Counted from the first letter of the stretch, positions 34,080 through 42,639 are shown. The stretch is DNA of 46,097 nt from Dehalococcoidia bacterium UBA2160 (GCA_002328865.1 DCWO01000143.1:1-46097); one strand, 5' to 3'. Program-made: numbers and translations. The notes: a model not told the origin generated them from the sequence alone.

Positions 34080-35411
34080 TCACCCCGCCGCCACGGCAGC
34101 GATGATCGCCGCGCCGACCCCGGAGGCATCTCTGAGGTAGGTGACCAGCACGCGGTCAGACCGGCTCTCGCCGAGCAGTTCGCGCAGACCGGTCCGGACC
34201 TCGGTCTGGTAGCCGGGACAGCCTCGGAACAGGCTGCCGTCCACTGCTACGACGTGCTCGGACCCCAATTCGGGGTCCATGAACAGCGCCGTCGCGGCGA
34301 TGCCCATCGCGACCAACCGAGCCGACCTGTTCGCGATCAGTTGGCATGCATTTTTCAGCAAGCGTCTTTCATCGGTGATGCAGGCGGCGATCCCCAGCCT
34401 GCGCAGCAGCATCCCAACGCCGACCAACTCCGGCGACTCGTCGTGCACGATATCCGAGATGTGTTCCGCCGTGATTCCAAACTCGAGTCCGAACGCCGAT
34501 CCGGAGGCCGTCCAACCCGAAAAGGCGTCGCCCCGCGACTCAAGATGAACCACGGCAAGCCGAACGAGTTCGCCGAGGTACCGGCCGGAGATCATCTTCT
34601 CCAGGAGCTGACCGCGCGTACCGGACTCTGAAACGAGCCTCGTGTCCAAGGGTGTGTGGATGAGCTCGACGCCGTCGAAGTTGCCGCACTCCATGTTGAA
34701 CAGCATCTCGTCGGGATTGCCGATGGTCGGAGGCAGAGGTTTCGCGATCAGGTCGCGACTGACGGCGGCCGCCATGTTCATGCCCGTGGCGACGATCAGC
34801 CCCATGTCGCACCGAGGGTCGAGGTACGCTCCCCACGCCAGCGTCGACACCGTGTCGTTTGCCAGTGCGCTCACCGAGAGGGTCTTGAGCGCGGGTGACT
34901 CGTTCGACTTGGATGTGATCGCCTCTTCGAGCAATCGCACCACGTCCATGCCCTCCACTCCGGTGAAGGCGAACTCCTTGGTCCACTTCTCGAGGCGTCC
35001 GCTTCTGACGCTCTCATGCTGCACCGGAAACGAGAAGATGAAACCCAGTTTGTGCGAGCCGTCCGCCTCGATGACGTCGCCGATGAAATCGGCCACGGGG
35101 TCGAACAGGTCGCGGGCGTCCCCTGACGTCGCGGTCAGACGAAACGACTCCTGACGGGTGACCGCTGCCGAACCTCGCCCGTCCGGCTCCACGATGGTGA
35201 CGCGGACGTTGCTCCCACCCAGGTCAAGCGCGACGAACCGGCCGGTCTCGCCGCCGGACGGACGGCTAACAAAGGAGGGATGCATCGCGATGGAGCTGAC
35301 TTCGCCGGCCAATCCGCGCTGGATTTCGCCTTGAAATCGCTCGACGAGCCGTACGAGCTGCTCTCGCGAGGGCGTAAGCATGGCCTGGAGGTGTTTCTCG
35401 GATTCGGTCAT
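34080..35411 (-). CDS. Hexokinase of the eukaryotic (hexokinase I/II) type
   Basis: About 443 residues, matching the ATP-dependent hexokinase family of eukaryotes rather than the bacterial ROK or Glk kinases. Landmarks: phosphate-1 loop ALDLGGSNVRVTIVE (near residue 61), FSFPVQ, WTKEF followed by TGVEGMDVV, ANDTVSTL, NMECGNFDG and adenosine motif VAVDGSLFRGCPGY. The glucose-binding Asn, Asp and Glu positions look kept. It would phosphorylate glucose or a similar hexose. The start is ATG 35411 by alignment; no strong ribosome site was seen. It lies 92 bases downstream of the thiolase gene. Confidence 0.87.
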   Translation of the reverse strand: MTESEKHLQAMLTPSREQLVRLVERFQGEIQRGLAGEVSSIAMHPSFVSRPSGGETGRFVALDLGGSNVRVTIVEPDGRGSAAVTRQESFRLTATSGDARDLFDPVADFIGDVIEADGSHKLGFIFSFPVQHESVRSGRLEKWTKEFAFTGVEGMDVVRLLEEAITSKSNESPALKTLSVSALANDTVSTLAWGAYLDPRCDMGLIVATGMNMAAAVSRDLIAKPLPPTIGNPDEMLFNMECGNFDGVELIHTPLDTRLVSESGTRGQLLEKMISGRYLGELVRLAVVHLESRGDAFSGWTASGSAFGLEFGITAEHISDIVHDESPELVGVGMLLRRLGIAACITDERRLLKNACQLIANRSARLVAMGIAATALFMDPELGSEHVVAVDGSLFRGCPGYQTEVRTGLRELLGESRSDRVLVTYLRDASGVGAAIIAAVAAG

Positions 35412-35503
35412 GCGCTGCCGTTCAACGGTCCCGGAGACATTGTCTCCAGGACCGGGTGCTTGAGGTTCACGACGTGTCAGCGGGCGCTGACGGTCCGCGT
35501 ATT

Positions 35504-36691
35504 CTAGTTGATGCGTTCGAAGATTGTCGCGACGCCCTGGCCTCCGCCCACGCACATAGTGACGAGGCCGAGACTCTGGTCGCGCTGCTCGATCTCGTCC
35601 AGCAGCTTGACGGTCATGATGGCGCCGGTCGCGCCCACGGGATGCCCCAGGCTGATGCCGCTGCCGTTGACGTTGGTCTTGTCGATGTCCATGCCCAGTT
35701 CACGGATACAGTAGAGGGCCTGGGATGCGAACGCTTCGTTGAGTTCGACGAGGTCGATGTCGCCCATCTCCATTCCGGCTTTGCCCAGCGCTTTGCGGAC
35801 CGCGGGCACGGGACCGATGCCCATGACGGCAGGTTCGACGCCCGCGACGCCCCGGGTGTGCCACTTGAGCTTGGGCTGGATTCCCAACTCAGCCGCCTTC
35901 TCCGCGGACATGAGCACCACCGCAGCCGCGCCGTCGTTGATTCCGGAGGCGTTGCCCGCGGTGACGGAGCCGTCCTTCTTGAACACAGGTCGGAGTTGAG
36001 CCAACCGTTCGAGAGTGGTGTCAGCCCTGGGCCCTTCGTCGGTGTCGACGACGACCGGGTCGCCTCTGCGTTGCGGCACAGACACCGATTCAATCTGACC
36101 TTTGAATCGTCCGCTTTCGATGGCCGCGACGGCGCGACCGTGGCTCATCAGAGCCATCTCGTCCTGATCTTCGCGGCTGACGCCGAAGCGTTCCGCCACG
36201 TTCTCGGCGGTCACTCCCATGTGGTATCGGTTGACAGGGCAACCCAGCCCTTCGACCAACCCGTCAATCAGAGAGCCGTCTCCCATCCTCAGGCCGTCAA
36301 AGCGGACCTTGTAGTCCAGCATGTACGGCGCCTGGCTCATGTTCTCGATCCCGCCGGCAACCACGATGTCGACCTCTCCGGTTCGCACAAGTTGAGCGGC
36401 CATGTTGATGGCCTCGAGTCCTGACGAACACTGGCGGTTGATCGCGATGGTCGGCACTTCCTCAGGAACGCCCGCGCGCAACGACGAGAGACGTGCAGCA
36501 TAACCCGCCTCCGTGGCCTGCAATGCGTTGCCCAGGACAACCTCTCCGACCATGTCAGGGGATACGCCAGCGCGTTCGAGGGCAGCCTTGATGGCCACGG
36601 CGCCCAGATCGGGGGCGGACACGTCCTTGAACGATCCGCCAAACCTGCCTACCGGGGTCCTCGCCCCGCTAACGACTACGGCATCGTGCAT
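35504..36691 (-). CDS. Thiolase (acetyl-CoA C-acyltransferase)
   Basis: A 395-residue enzyme that condenses or cleaves acyl-CoA units in beta-oxidation or acetoacetyl-CoA formation. Present are SGARTPVGRFGG at the N-terminus, the acyl-accepting Cys in NRQCSSGLEAI (near residue 88), GHPVGATGA with the catalytic His, and the second Cys in CVGGGQGVA at the C-terminus. The start is ATG 36691 preceded by AAGGAGG. A possible promoter on the minus strand is TTGTGC (36778-36773), 17 bases, TATCGT (36755-36750). No other beta-oxidation gene is adjacent, so direction is undecided. Confidence 0.95.
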   Translation of the reverse strand: MHDAVVVSGARTPVGRFGGSFKDVSAPDLGAVAIKAALERAGVSPDMVGEVVLGNALQATEAGYAARLSSLRAGVPEEVPTIAINRQCSSGLEAINMAAQLVRTGEVDIVVAGGIENMSQAPYMLDYKVRFDGLRMGDGSLIDGLVEGLGCPVNRYHMGVTAENVAERFGVSREDQDEMALMSHGRAVAAIESGRFKGQIESVSVPQRRGDPVVVDTDEGPRADTTLERLAQLRPVFKKDGSVTAGNASGINDGAAAVVLMSAEKAAELGIQPKLKWHTRGVAGVEPAVMGIGPVPAVRKALGKAGMEMGDIDLVELNEAFASQALYCIRELGMDIDKTNVNGSGISLGHPVGATGAIMTVKLLDEIEQRDQSLGLVTMCVGGGQGVATIFERIN

Positions 36692-36995
36692 AACAATCCT
36701 CCTTAAATCTCAAACGCCGATGACGCCTGACTTCAGCTTCGTAAGGACAACGATAAAGCCTATGCCCGGTTTGCACAAGGGTCAGGCATTGGGCAAGCTC
36801 CGGCGCGGTGACGTCGCATCTCGCAACCGATTTCGTTGACTCGTCTCATCCTTTTCTCACCCCGCAATCACCCGTTCCCTCACCCGGTCGAAGGATGTGT
36901 GCCCGGCCATGCGACCGCATACTGAACATCGAGACGGAAAAGAGCGGGACCACAACGGTTCTCGTCGAGGGCAGAAAGCCATGAGAGGAACAGAG
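36692..36995. other. Divergent intergenic region, thiolase and pilin-like genes
   Basis: This 304-base region separates two divergent genes. The thiolase side may have a weak promoter (TTGTGC-17-TATCGT, minus strand, 36778-36750). The pilin side shows no clear promoter. A stem-like pairing of ATGCC and GGCAT around 36762-36787 recalls a structured leader, but it does not match the c-di-GMP (GEMM) riboswitch that often precedes pilin genes. Confidence 0.3.
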
Positions 36996-37703
36996 ATGAG
37001 GAAGCCAATCTTACGATCTCAGAGCGGATTTACACTGATAGAGTTGTTGGCCGTCATGGCCATCATCGGCATTCTGGCGGCAATCGTGGTTCCCGCGGTC
37101 TCGGGCACACGAGAAGCCAGCACGGACGCGGAGGTCAAGGAGGGCTCTTTCACGGTCGAGAGCATCTCCGGCGACTTCTTCGCCGCGCAGACCGCCGCGG
37201 AGGTCATCACGCCCCTGACCACCGACATCGACGCCGACATCAACACTGACACGGATACGGCTGCCACTAGCACGCAGAAGAAGAGCTCCAGGTGGCCCGA
37301 GACGTACCTGACTGGATTGGGCACGTCCACCGGCTTCTACGCGGTGGAATTCAGAGCCACAAGCACAGACACGGGATCGGCCGTCAGGGCTGTCAACATC
37401 ACCGACAACGACGGCCAACCGATCTCCAGGTCCGACTTGCTCACCAAGTACACCACGATCGATTTCGACCTGCTGACCGGAGTTTCGTCAGACAGCAGGG
37501 CCGACGAATTCCTGTCCAAGCAGCCCAAGGGCGTCACACTCGTGAGCGACGGCGATTACCACAACTTCCTGTGGCTCTTCAAGAAGACCTCTTCCAAACA
37601 AACGGATGACGACGGCAGGAAGGTCGCAGTCTTCAAGCTGATCAAGGTTGACCAGGACGAAAGCGGCGGAGAGGTCATGCTCACCTACGGGCAGATCTTC
37701 TAA
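36996..37703 (+). CDS. Type IV pilin-like protein (prepilin signal), first of two
   Basis: A 235-residue protein with a classic class III prepilin signal: short basic leader, then G-FTLIELLAVMAIIGILAAIVVP, cleaved after Gly with Glu5 in place. The soluble part is acidic and rich in Thr, Asp and Ser, with no recognisable domain. The start is ATG 36996, six bases after AGGA; ATG 36981 is also in frame. It is followed 111 bases later by a second gene of the same kind, so the two are probably a co-expressed pilin or pseudopilin pair. No pilus motor or prepilin peptidase lies in the window. Confidence 0.82.
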   Translation: MRKPILRSQSGFTLIELLAVMAIIGILAAIVVPAVSGTREASTDAEVKEGSFTVESISGDFFAAQTAAEVITPLTTDIDADINTDTDTAATSTQKKSSRWPETYLTGLGTSTGFYAVEFRATSTDTGSAVRAVNITDNDGQPISRSDLLTKYTTIDFDLLTGVSSDSRADEFLSKQPKGVTLVSDGDYHNFLWLFKKTSSKQTDDDGRKVAVFKLIKVDQDESGGEVMLTYGQIF

Positions 37704-37814
37704 GCAGGCTCCGATACACAAAGCGATCGAATGTCAGGGCGGACCGAGTCCCCGAATCTCATCCGCCCACCAAATACCGGCGAGACAATGTCATCACAAA
37801 GAAAGAGGACTGAC

Positions 37815-38507
37815 GTGAAGAAGCGAATCAACAGCCAATCAGGATTCACGCTCATCGAGCTGATCGTGGTCATCGCGATCTTGGGAACCCTGGCGGCAAT
37901 CGCGGTGCCAACCGTAAGCAGCTACCTCAGCAGCTCGAAGGAACGCTCCTTCAACGCAGAACAGGGCCGGCTGCAGACCGCCGTCGACTCCTGGCTCAGC
38001 TCCAACAGCAACACCAGGTACCTAGGCAAACGACAGTACCCGATCATCGGCCGAGACCAGACAGACCAGGCTCTCGTAAACTCCACCAGCTCAGGATCGC
38101 GCACCGACGACCAGGACCCGTTCTCGGGCACCTCCACCGAGTTGTGGAACCCTCTGGGCGGCTTCCAGGGCGCCGACCTCAGTGCTGCATGGTCCGACGG
38201 CGACTCCGACGGGTTCCGAGACGTCGACGGGTCCTCGCCCGACAGTTGGACCGACCAGTCGGTGGTCAAGGGCAGCACGACCTACTACGTGGACGCACGG
38301 TACTACTTCATCGACTTCGAGGCGCTAGTCACCGGGCAGATACTGAACGAAGTGCCTGAGTCGGCTTCCGCCGACAACAAGCCCGACGGATCGTCGAACA
38401 CGTACGACGGATCGTACATCTGGTACATCGACCATCAAGGCAACGTCCAGGGCCTCTACGCCTTCCTGCCCTCGAGCGCGGGATTCCAGAGCGGCGTCTA
38501 CCCGTAA
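37815..38507 (+). CDS. Type IV pilin-like protein (prepilin signal), second of two
   Basis: About 230 residues, starting at GTG 37815 after AGAGGA. The leader KKRINSQSG is followed by FTLIELIVVIAILGTLAAIAVP, again cleaved after Gly with Glu5. The mature part has a long N-terminal helix (SSSKERSFNAEQGRLQTAVD) and a Ser/Asp/Gly-rich head containing several tyrosines. It shares the signal but little else with its neighbour. The transcript ends at a clear terminator (38544-38589). Confidence 0.82.
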   Translation: MKKRINSQSGFTLIELIVVIAILGTLAAIAVPTVSSYLSSSKERSFNAEQGRLQTAVDSWLSSNSNTRYLGKRQYPIIGRDQTDQALVNSTSSGSRTDDQDPFSGTSTELWNPLGGFQGADLSAAWSDGDSDGFRDVDGSSPDSWTDQSVVKGSTTYYVDARYYFIDFEALVTGQILNEVPESASADNKPDGSSNTYDGSYIWYIDHQGNVQGLYAFLPSSAGFQSGVYP

Positions 38508-38543
38508 ACTGCCCGCTACTCGATTCGGCGTCGAGTCCCCGGC

Positions 38544-38589
38544 GGCCCTTCCCCCCGATTGCATCTGGGGAGAGGGCCACTTGCTTTTT
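38544..38589 (+). terminator. Rho-independent terminator after the pilin-like genes
   Basis: GGCCCT plus TCCCC (from 38544) pairs with GGGGA plus AGGGCC (ending 38578) with one bulged base, followed by a TTTTT run at 38585-38589. This is a textbook intrinsic terminator, 36 bases after the second pilin-like stop. Confidence 0.8.
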
Positions 38590-38633
38590 CCGGGGCTCGC
38601 GCATTCAACCTCTGGCACATCTTGCCCTCTTAG

Positions 38634-38651
38634 GATAGGATTGGACCTATC
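38634..38651. promoter_or_regulatory. Inverted repeat upstream of the selenoprotein gene
   Basis: GATAGG (38634-38639), six bases, CCTATC (38646-38651): a perfect 6-bp inverted repeat 31 bases before the selenoprotein start. A TATCAT overlaps its right arm (38648-38653) and could be the -10, though no -35 at 16-18 bases is convincing. An operator or a leader hairpin are both possible. Confidence 0.35.
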
Positions 38652-38682
38652 ATTCAAGCGGCAATATCAGGAGGTTGCGCAG

Positions 38683-40326
38683 ATGCATCTGCTAGAGGTT
38701 CTGAATCCAGTGGCGGAGCAACGGGGTTTGCTGAACGTCTTGACGACGAATTCACGACCTGAGTCGCTGGACGACAAGACGGTCGGGTTGTTGTGGAGCG
38801 GCACTCACGGCGGGGACGTAGCATTGAAGCGAGCCGGTGAGATGATCCAGGAGAGGTTCGCCAACGTCAGCGTGAACTTCTACACCGGAGGGAACTACCC
38901 CGCCCCGCCTCCAATCGTCAAGCAAGCAGCGGAGGAGTGCGACGTCGTCATCGGCGCCACAGCCGATTGAGGGACGTGCGCGTCGTGGATGGTCCACGAC
39001 ATGATCGAGATCGAGAAGATGGGCAAGCCTGCGGTGCCTATCGTATCCGGTCGATTCGAGGACGACGCAATCGCATCGTCCAATGCGTTCGGCATGCCCA
39101 GCCTCCAGTTCGTGCTGGTGCCGAGAATATACCGAAACCTGCCCATCCCTGAGTGCATCAGCCAGACCGAGCTGGCTATCGACAGCCTGGTCCAAACGTT
39201 GACGGCAGACGCCGGCGCACGCGACACGAACGGCACGGACACCGCCGGCGTCGAGCGGTTCGAGGGCGAAGATCGCTACGACGCCGTCGCGCGGATGAAC
39301 GACGACTTCATCATGCGGGACTGGGGCGACGCGTTCCCGTTGTATCCCGCGACGCAGGAAGCCGTAGACGAGCTGATAACTGGCACTAACCTGCCCGCCG
39401 ACCACCTGGTGTGCGACATGCCGCCCGGATTCGGGCTCGCGACCGTCGAGAAGATCGCGATAAACGCCGCCATGGCAGGCGCCAAACCCGAGCACATGCC
39501 GGTCATCATCGCGGCGGTGAAGGCGCTGTCGGAAGTTGGACCGCACGGCGGCAAGTCGCTGCTCATGTCCACCAGTCCACACGCTCCGATGCTGGTCGTG
39601 AACGGACCGATCGCCAAGGAACTGGGCATCAATCCCCGTTCCGGTCTGGGCCCCGGCCGCGACAACATGGTGAACATCACGATAGGCCGAGCGTTTTCGT
39701 TGTGCCTGCGAAACCTCGGCTATTGGTATCCCAACAAGATGGACATGGACACGATAGGCACGACTCGAAAGTTCGTCCACTGCGTCGCCGAGAACGAAGA
39801 GATGAGCCCGTGGGACCCCTTCCACGTGGACCAGGGATTCAAACGGGACGAGAGTGCAATCAGCGTGTTCGTCACCGACGGTGAACTCGACGTGCAGGAT
39901 CAGGGGAACACGACCGCCGAAGGTCTGCTGAAGAACCTGGCCTACGGATCGACGTTCGGCACCCGTGGCCTAGGCGAACGACACACGGCCGAGAGGTTGA
40001 TCTTCATGCCGCCCGACGTGGCGCGCCCGGTCGGGTCGGAGGGCTTCTCGAAGACGGCCGCCAAGGAGTTCATCCACTACCACGCCAACGGTAGCCTGGG
40101 CAAGATGATTCAGTACATGCCGCTTGAGGGCGAGGCCAGGGTCGCCGCCAACTGGAAGTGGCTCGAAGGACTCACCGAAGAGCAGCGCCTGAACACCACG
40201 GTGCCGGTCCTGGAAAACGCCCAACGCTGGTACATCCTGGTCATCGGCGCGGACAGGGCCAAGACGCTCGTGATGCCAAGCGGCCCCAGCCCGGCGACGG
40301 TGGGCATCGACCAGTACATGGTGTAG
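38683..40326 (+). CDS. UGSC-family selenoprotein, selenocysteine at an in-frame TGA
   Basis: The frame is open from ATG 38683 (eight bases after AGGAGG, 38669-38674) to TAG 40326, interrupted only by TGA at 38968-38970. Reading that TGA as selenocysteine gives one 547-residue protein with Sec at position 96. The neighbourhood is VVIGATAD-U-G-T-C, then ASWMVHDMIEIEKMGKP, matching the UGSC family, where U or C is followed by G, S/T and C, and by W..HD...LE. The U-G-T-C pair is a redox motif of the thioredoxin type. A SECIS-like hairpin follows. Residues from about 190 onward form a C-terminal region of some 360 residues that I cannot assign. Sec insertion genes are not in the window. Confidence 0.82.
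38968..39000 (+). promoter_or_regulatory. Bacterial SECIS element with its UGA
   Basis: TGA (38968-38970) is followed after 11 bases by a perfect 8-bp stem: GTCGTGGA (38982-38989) with TCCACGAC (38993-39000), loop TGG (38990-38992). A short stem-loop within about 16-37 bases of the UGA and a G in the first two loop positions agree with the published bacterial SECIS consensus recognised by SelB. Confidence 0.7.
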
Positions 40327-40365
40327 GACGATAAGGGACTTAAGAGACTGAAAGACATAGGCCGT

Positions 40366-40398
40366 GTGTGCGGGGACCTGAAGAAGGTCCCCGCACAC
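40366..40398 (+). terminator. Very strong hairpin after the selenoprotein gene
   Basis: GTGTGCGGGGACC (40366-40378) and GGTCCCCGCACAC (40386-40398) form a perfect 13-bp stem with a seven-base loop TGAAGAA. It lies 40 bases after the selenoprotein stop and 45 before the next gene. No T-run follows, so it may be a terminator or a 3'-end stabiliser. Confidence 0.55.
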
Positions 40399-40442
40399 GA
40401 GAGCAAACCGCACGACGGCCCTAGCCAAGGCGGGTGCGAACG

Positions 40443-41768
40443 ATGTCAACGTCCGAGACTATCTCGACCGATAAAGCTGTCCGGACAACGTTGAAGCTGC
40501 TCGGTGAGTTGCTGACTGGCGAGGCAGCCCGGTCAGTCGGGGTGCGATTGTGGGACGGCGCCCGGTGGCCGGACGACCGGGAACGGCAAGTCACCCTGGT
40601 GCTCAACCACCCTGGCGCGCTTCGCCAGATGTTCCTCCCTGGCACCGAGGTTGGCCTGGGTGAAGCGTATCTGTACGACGATTTCGACATCGAAGGCGAC
40701 ATCGAAGCCGTCTTTGCCGTTTCGGACGAGTTGACTTCCGTGATCGGCGGCAAGCTGGACAAGCTGCGTCTGGCCCGTGATCTACGGAGGCTGCCCGCGG
40801 GGGACCGCCGCGACACAAGGCAAGGCGTGAAGGCCAGGTTGCGAGGAAAGCGCCATTCCATCGAGCGCGACCGCCAGGCCATTTCGCACCACTACGACGT
40901 CTCCAACGACTTCTACTCTCTCTGGCTTGACTATCGCATGGTCTACTCCTGCGCGTACTTCCCGACCTCGGATACAGACCTGGATGCCGCGCAGGAGCGC
41001 AAACTGGACTACATCTGCCGCAAACTGCGGCTGCGCCCCGGTCAGCGGCTGCTGGACATCGGCAGCGGTTGGGGCGGATTGGTCATGTACGCCACCCAAC
41101 ACTACGGCGTGCAGGCGGTGGGCATCACGCTCAGCGAACCACAGGCGCTCCTCGCGAACGAGCGCATAGCTCAGGCAGGGTTGGCCGATCGCTGCAGGGT
41201 GGAGCTTCGAGACTACCGCGAGGTCGACGAACCGGGGGCGTACGACGCCGTGGCCAGCATCGGCATGTTCGAGCACGTTGGTGAGGCGACGCTGTCGACG
41301 TACTTCACACAAGCGAAGCGGCTTCTACGGCCGGGTGGCTTGCTGCTGAACCACGGCATCGCCCGCCGCGCCGGACTGCCCGCCGCTCGCGGCCCGTCGT
41401 TTTCCGACGCGTACGTATTCCCCGACGGAGAGCTGGTCCCAATCAACGCCTCCCTGAACGCCGCCGAGTCAGCGGGCTTCGAAGTGCGGGACGTGGAGAG
41501 TCTGCGAGAGCACTACGCGATGACTCTGCGACACTGGGTGCACCGGTTGGAGGCGAACCACGACGATGCGCTGCGGTTCGTGAACGAACCGACGTACCGG
41601 GTGTGGAGACTGTTCATGTCAGGGTCGGCGCATGGGTTCAACGTCGGCAGGCTCAACGTCTACCAGGCGTTGCTCGCAAAACCCGGCCTTGGGGGCGCTG
41701 CCGATCTGCCGTTGACGCGAGCTGACCTGTACGCAGGATTGCCCGCGGAACCGCCTAGTGGTTGTTGA
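40443..41768 (+). CDS. Cyclopropane-fatty-acyl-phospholipid synthase family protein
   Basis: About 441 residues. It transfers a methylene group from SAM onto double bonds of membrane phospholipid acyl chains. Landmarks: ISHHYDVSNDFYSLWLD and YSCAYF at the start of the catalytic domain, SAM motif LLDIGSGWGGLVMYA, GVQAVGITLSEPQ, SIGMFEHVG and the C-terminal YVFPDGELVPI. An N-terminal domain of about 140 residues is present, as in full-length enzymes. Methyl-branching relatives cannot be excluded by eye. The start is ATG 40443; GTG 40434 is also possible. Confidence 0.9.
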   Translation: MSTSETISTDKAVRTTLKLLGELLTGEAARSVGVRLWDGARWPDDRERQVTLVLNHPGALRQMFLPGTEVGLGEAYLYDDFDIEGDIEAVFAVSDELTSVIGGKLDKLRLARDLRRLPAGDRRDTRQGVKARLRGKRHSIERDRQAISHHYDVSNDFYSLWLDYRMVYSCAYFPTSDTDLDAAQERKLDYICRKLRLRPGQRLLDIGSGWGGLVMYATQHYGVQAVGITLSEPQALLANERIAQAGLADRCRVELRDYREVDEPGAYDAVASIGMFEHVGEATLSTYFTQAKRLLRPGGLLLNHGIARRAGLPAARGPSFSDAYVFPDGELVPINASLNAAESAGFEVRDVESLREHYAMTLRHWVHRLEANHDDALRFVNEPTYRVWRLFMSGSAHGFNVGRLNVYQALLAKPGLGGAADLPLTRADLYAGLPAEPPSGC

Positions 41769-41792
41769 CTTCACCGAAGCTTGAACAACGAA

Positions 41793-41825
41793 AAGAGCGC
41801 CTCCGCAAACACGGACGGCGCTCTT
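41793..41825. terminator. Bidirectional terminator after the cyclopropane synthase gene
   Basis: AAGAGCGCC (41793-41801) with GGCGCTCTT (41817-41825), plus an inner TCCG/CGGA stem. It lies between two convergent genes. On the minus strand it is followed by TTTT. Confidence 0.75.
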
Positions 41826-41863
41826 ACGTAAAGGTCTTGGTTGTTTACGCCCATTCGGAGACG

Positions 41864-42064
41864 CTAGAACGCTTCCGCGCCACCTTTGCGACCGCCCGTG
41901 AACAGCCTGATCAGGCCGACCGCGCCTGTGATCAACCCCGCGGCGATGAACAGGAACCCGACCGCGTCGATTAGCCAGTCGATCAGGTCCCAACGTAAAA
42001 CCAGACCTGTTGCCAACAAGAACGCGGCGAATAAGATCAGGCCCGCGGCTCCGAATTTCTCCAT
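41864..42064 (-). CDS. Small two-helix membrane protein
   Basis: A 66-residue protein. MEKFG leads into a first hydrophobic helix (AAGLILFAAFLLATGLVL), then RWDLIDWLIDAVGF and a second helix (LFIAAGLITGAVGLI) ending in a short basic tail. No family recognised. The start is ATG 42064 after AGGAGGAGG; 23 further codons upstream are out of character. It lies 99 bases downstream of the RHH gene and is probably on the same transcript. Confidence 0.7.
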   Translation of the reverse strand: MEKFGAAGLILFAAFLLATGLVLRWDLIDWLIDAVGFLFIAAGLITGAVGLIRLFTGGRKGGAEAF

Positions 42065-42163
42065 TTCGATTGCCTCCTCCTGCTTGGGGCGTCGGTGGAC
42101 GCCCGACTGCGAATCGTTGGTCCAACATCCCATCTTTCGGCCATCTCGGATTGAGTTGGCCGG

Positions 42164-42607
42164 CTACTTTTGACGGTCAGACTCTTCGTCGGCTGCCGGT
42201 TGACCGGTCTCCTCTGACTCCGCCGCTGGTTCGTCGGACGGCGTCTCGTCCATGAGATCGCGGAGCTCCTGCCGGGCAGCCCGGATGGTGTCGATCTTCT
42301 CACCGATTCGAGCGAAAATGTCTGCTCTCGCCTTGATCCCTTCTCCGATCAGAAACGCGGAGGCTTCGGAGCGGCTCTTGACGACTCCGGATTCAACGAG
42401 GTCATCGACCCGCTGCAGGCTGGCTTCATTGAGGCGAACCATCACCACGTTCTTCCGCGAAGACAGCGCGCCCTGAATGGTTTCCTTCAGGTTCTCGCCT
42501 ATGGTGTCGGAACGGCGAAGCGCGGACTTGACCGCCGCTTCAGCTTCATCGACGATGGTCTCTAGGCCTTCCGCGAGCCTGGTTCTTCGTGGTTCTTCTT
42601 CGGTCAT
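42164..42607 (-). CDS. Ribbon-helix-helix domain protein
   Basis: A 147-residue protein. Residues 53-95 (NVVMVRLNEASLQRVDDLVE, then SGVVKSRSEASAFLIGEGI) have the strand and two helices of the RHH (Arc/CopG) DNA-binding fold. An N-terminal helical region precedes and a charged Glu/Asp-rich tail follows, so it is larger than a bare antitoxin. The start is ATG 42607, eight bases after AGGAG. The strong promoter upstream carries an inverted repeat that may be its own operator. It might regulate the small membrane protein downstream. Confidence 0.78.
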   Translation of the reverse strand: MTEEEPRRTRLAEGLETIVDEAEAAVKSALRRSDTIGENLKETIQGALSSRKNVVMVRLNEASLQRVDDLVESGVVKSRSEASAFLIGEGIKARADIFARIGEKIDTIRAARQELRDLMDETPSDEPAAESEETGQPAADEESDRQK

Positions 42608-42639
42608 CGTGTTCTCCTTACATTCTGCGTAAGCTGGCG

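Noticed and set aside
36725..36795. A c-di-GMP (GEMM) riboswitch before the pilin-like genes
   Set aside because: Some stem pairing and an AAAGCC segment are present but the conserved GEMM core is not.
38989..40326. A separate gene starting at ATG 38989, with 38683-38970 as another short gene
   Set aside because: Both share one frame with only the TGA between them, the ATG lies inside the conserved W-M-V-H-D and the SECIS-like stem, and it has no ribosome binding site.
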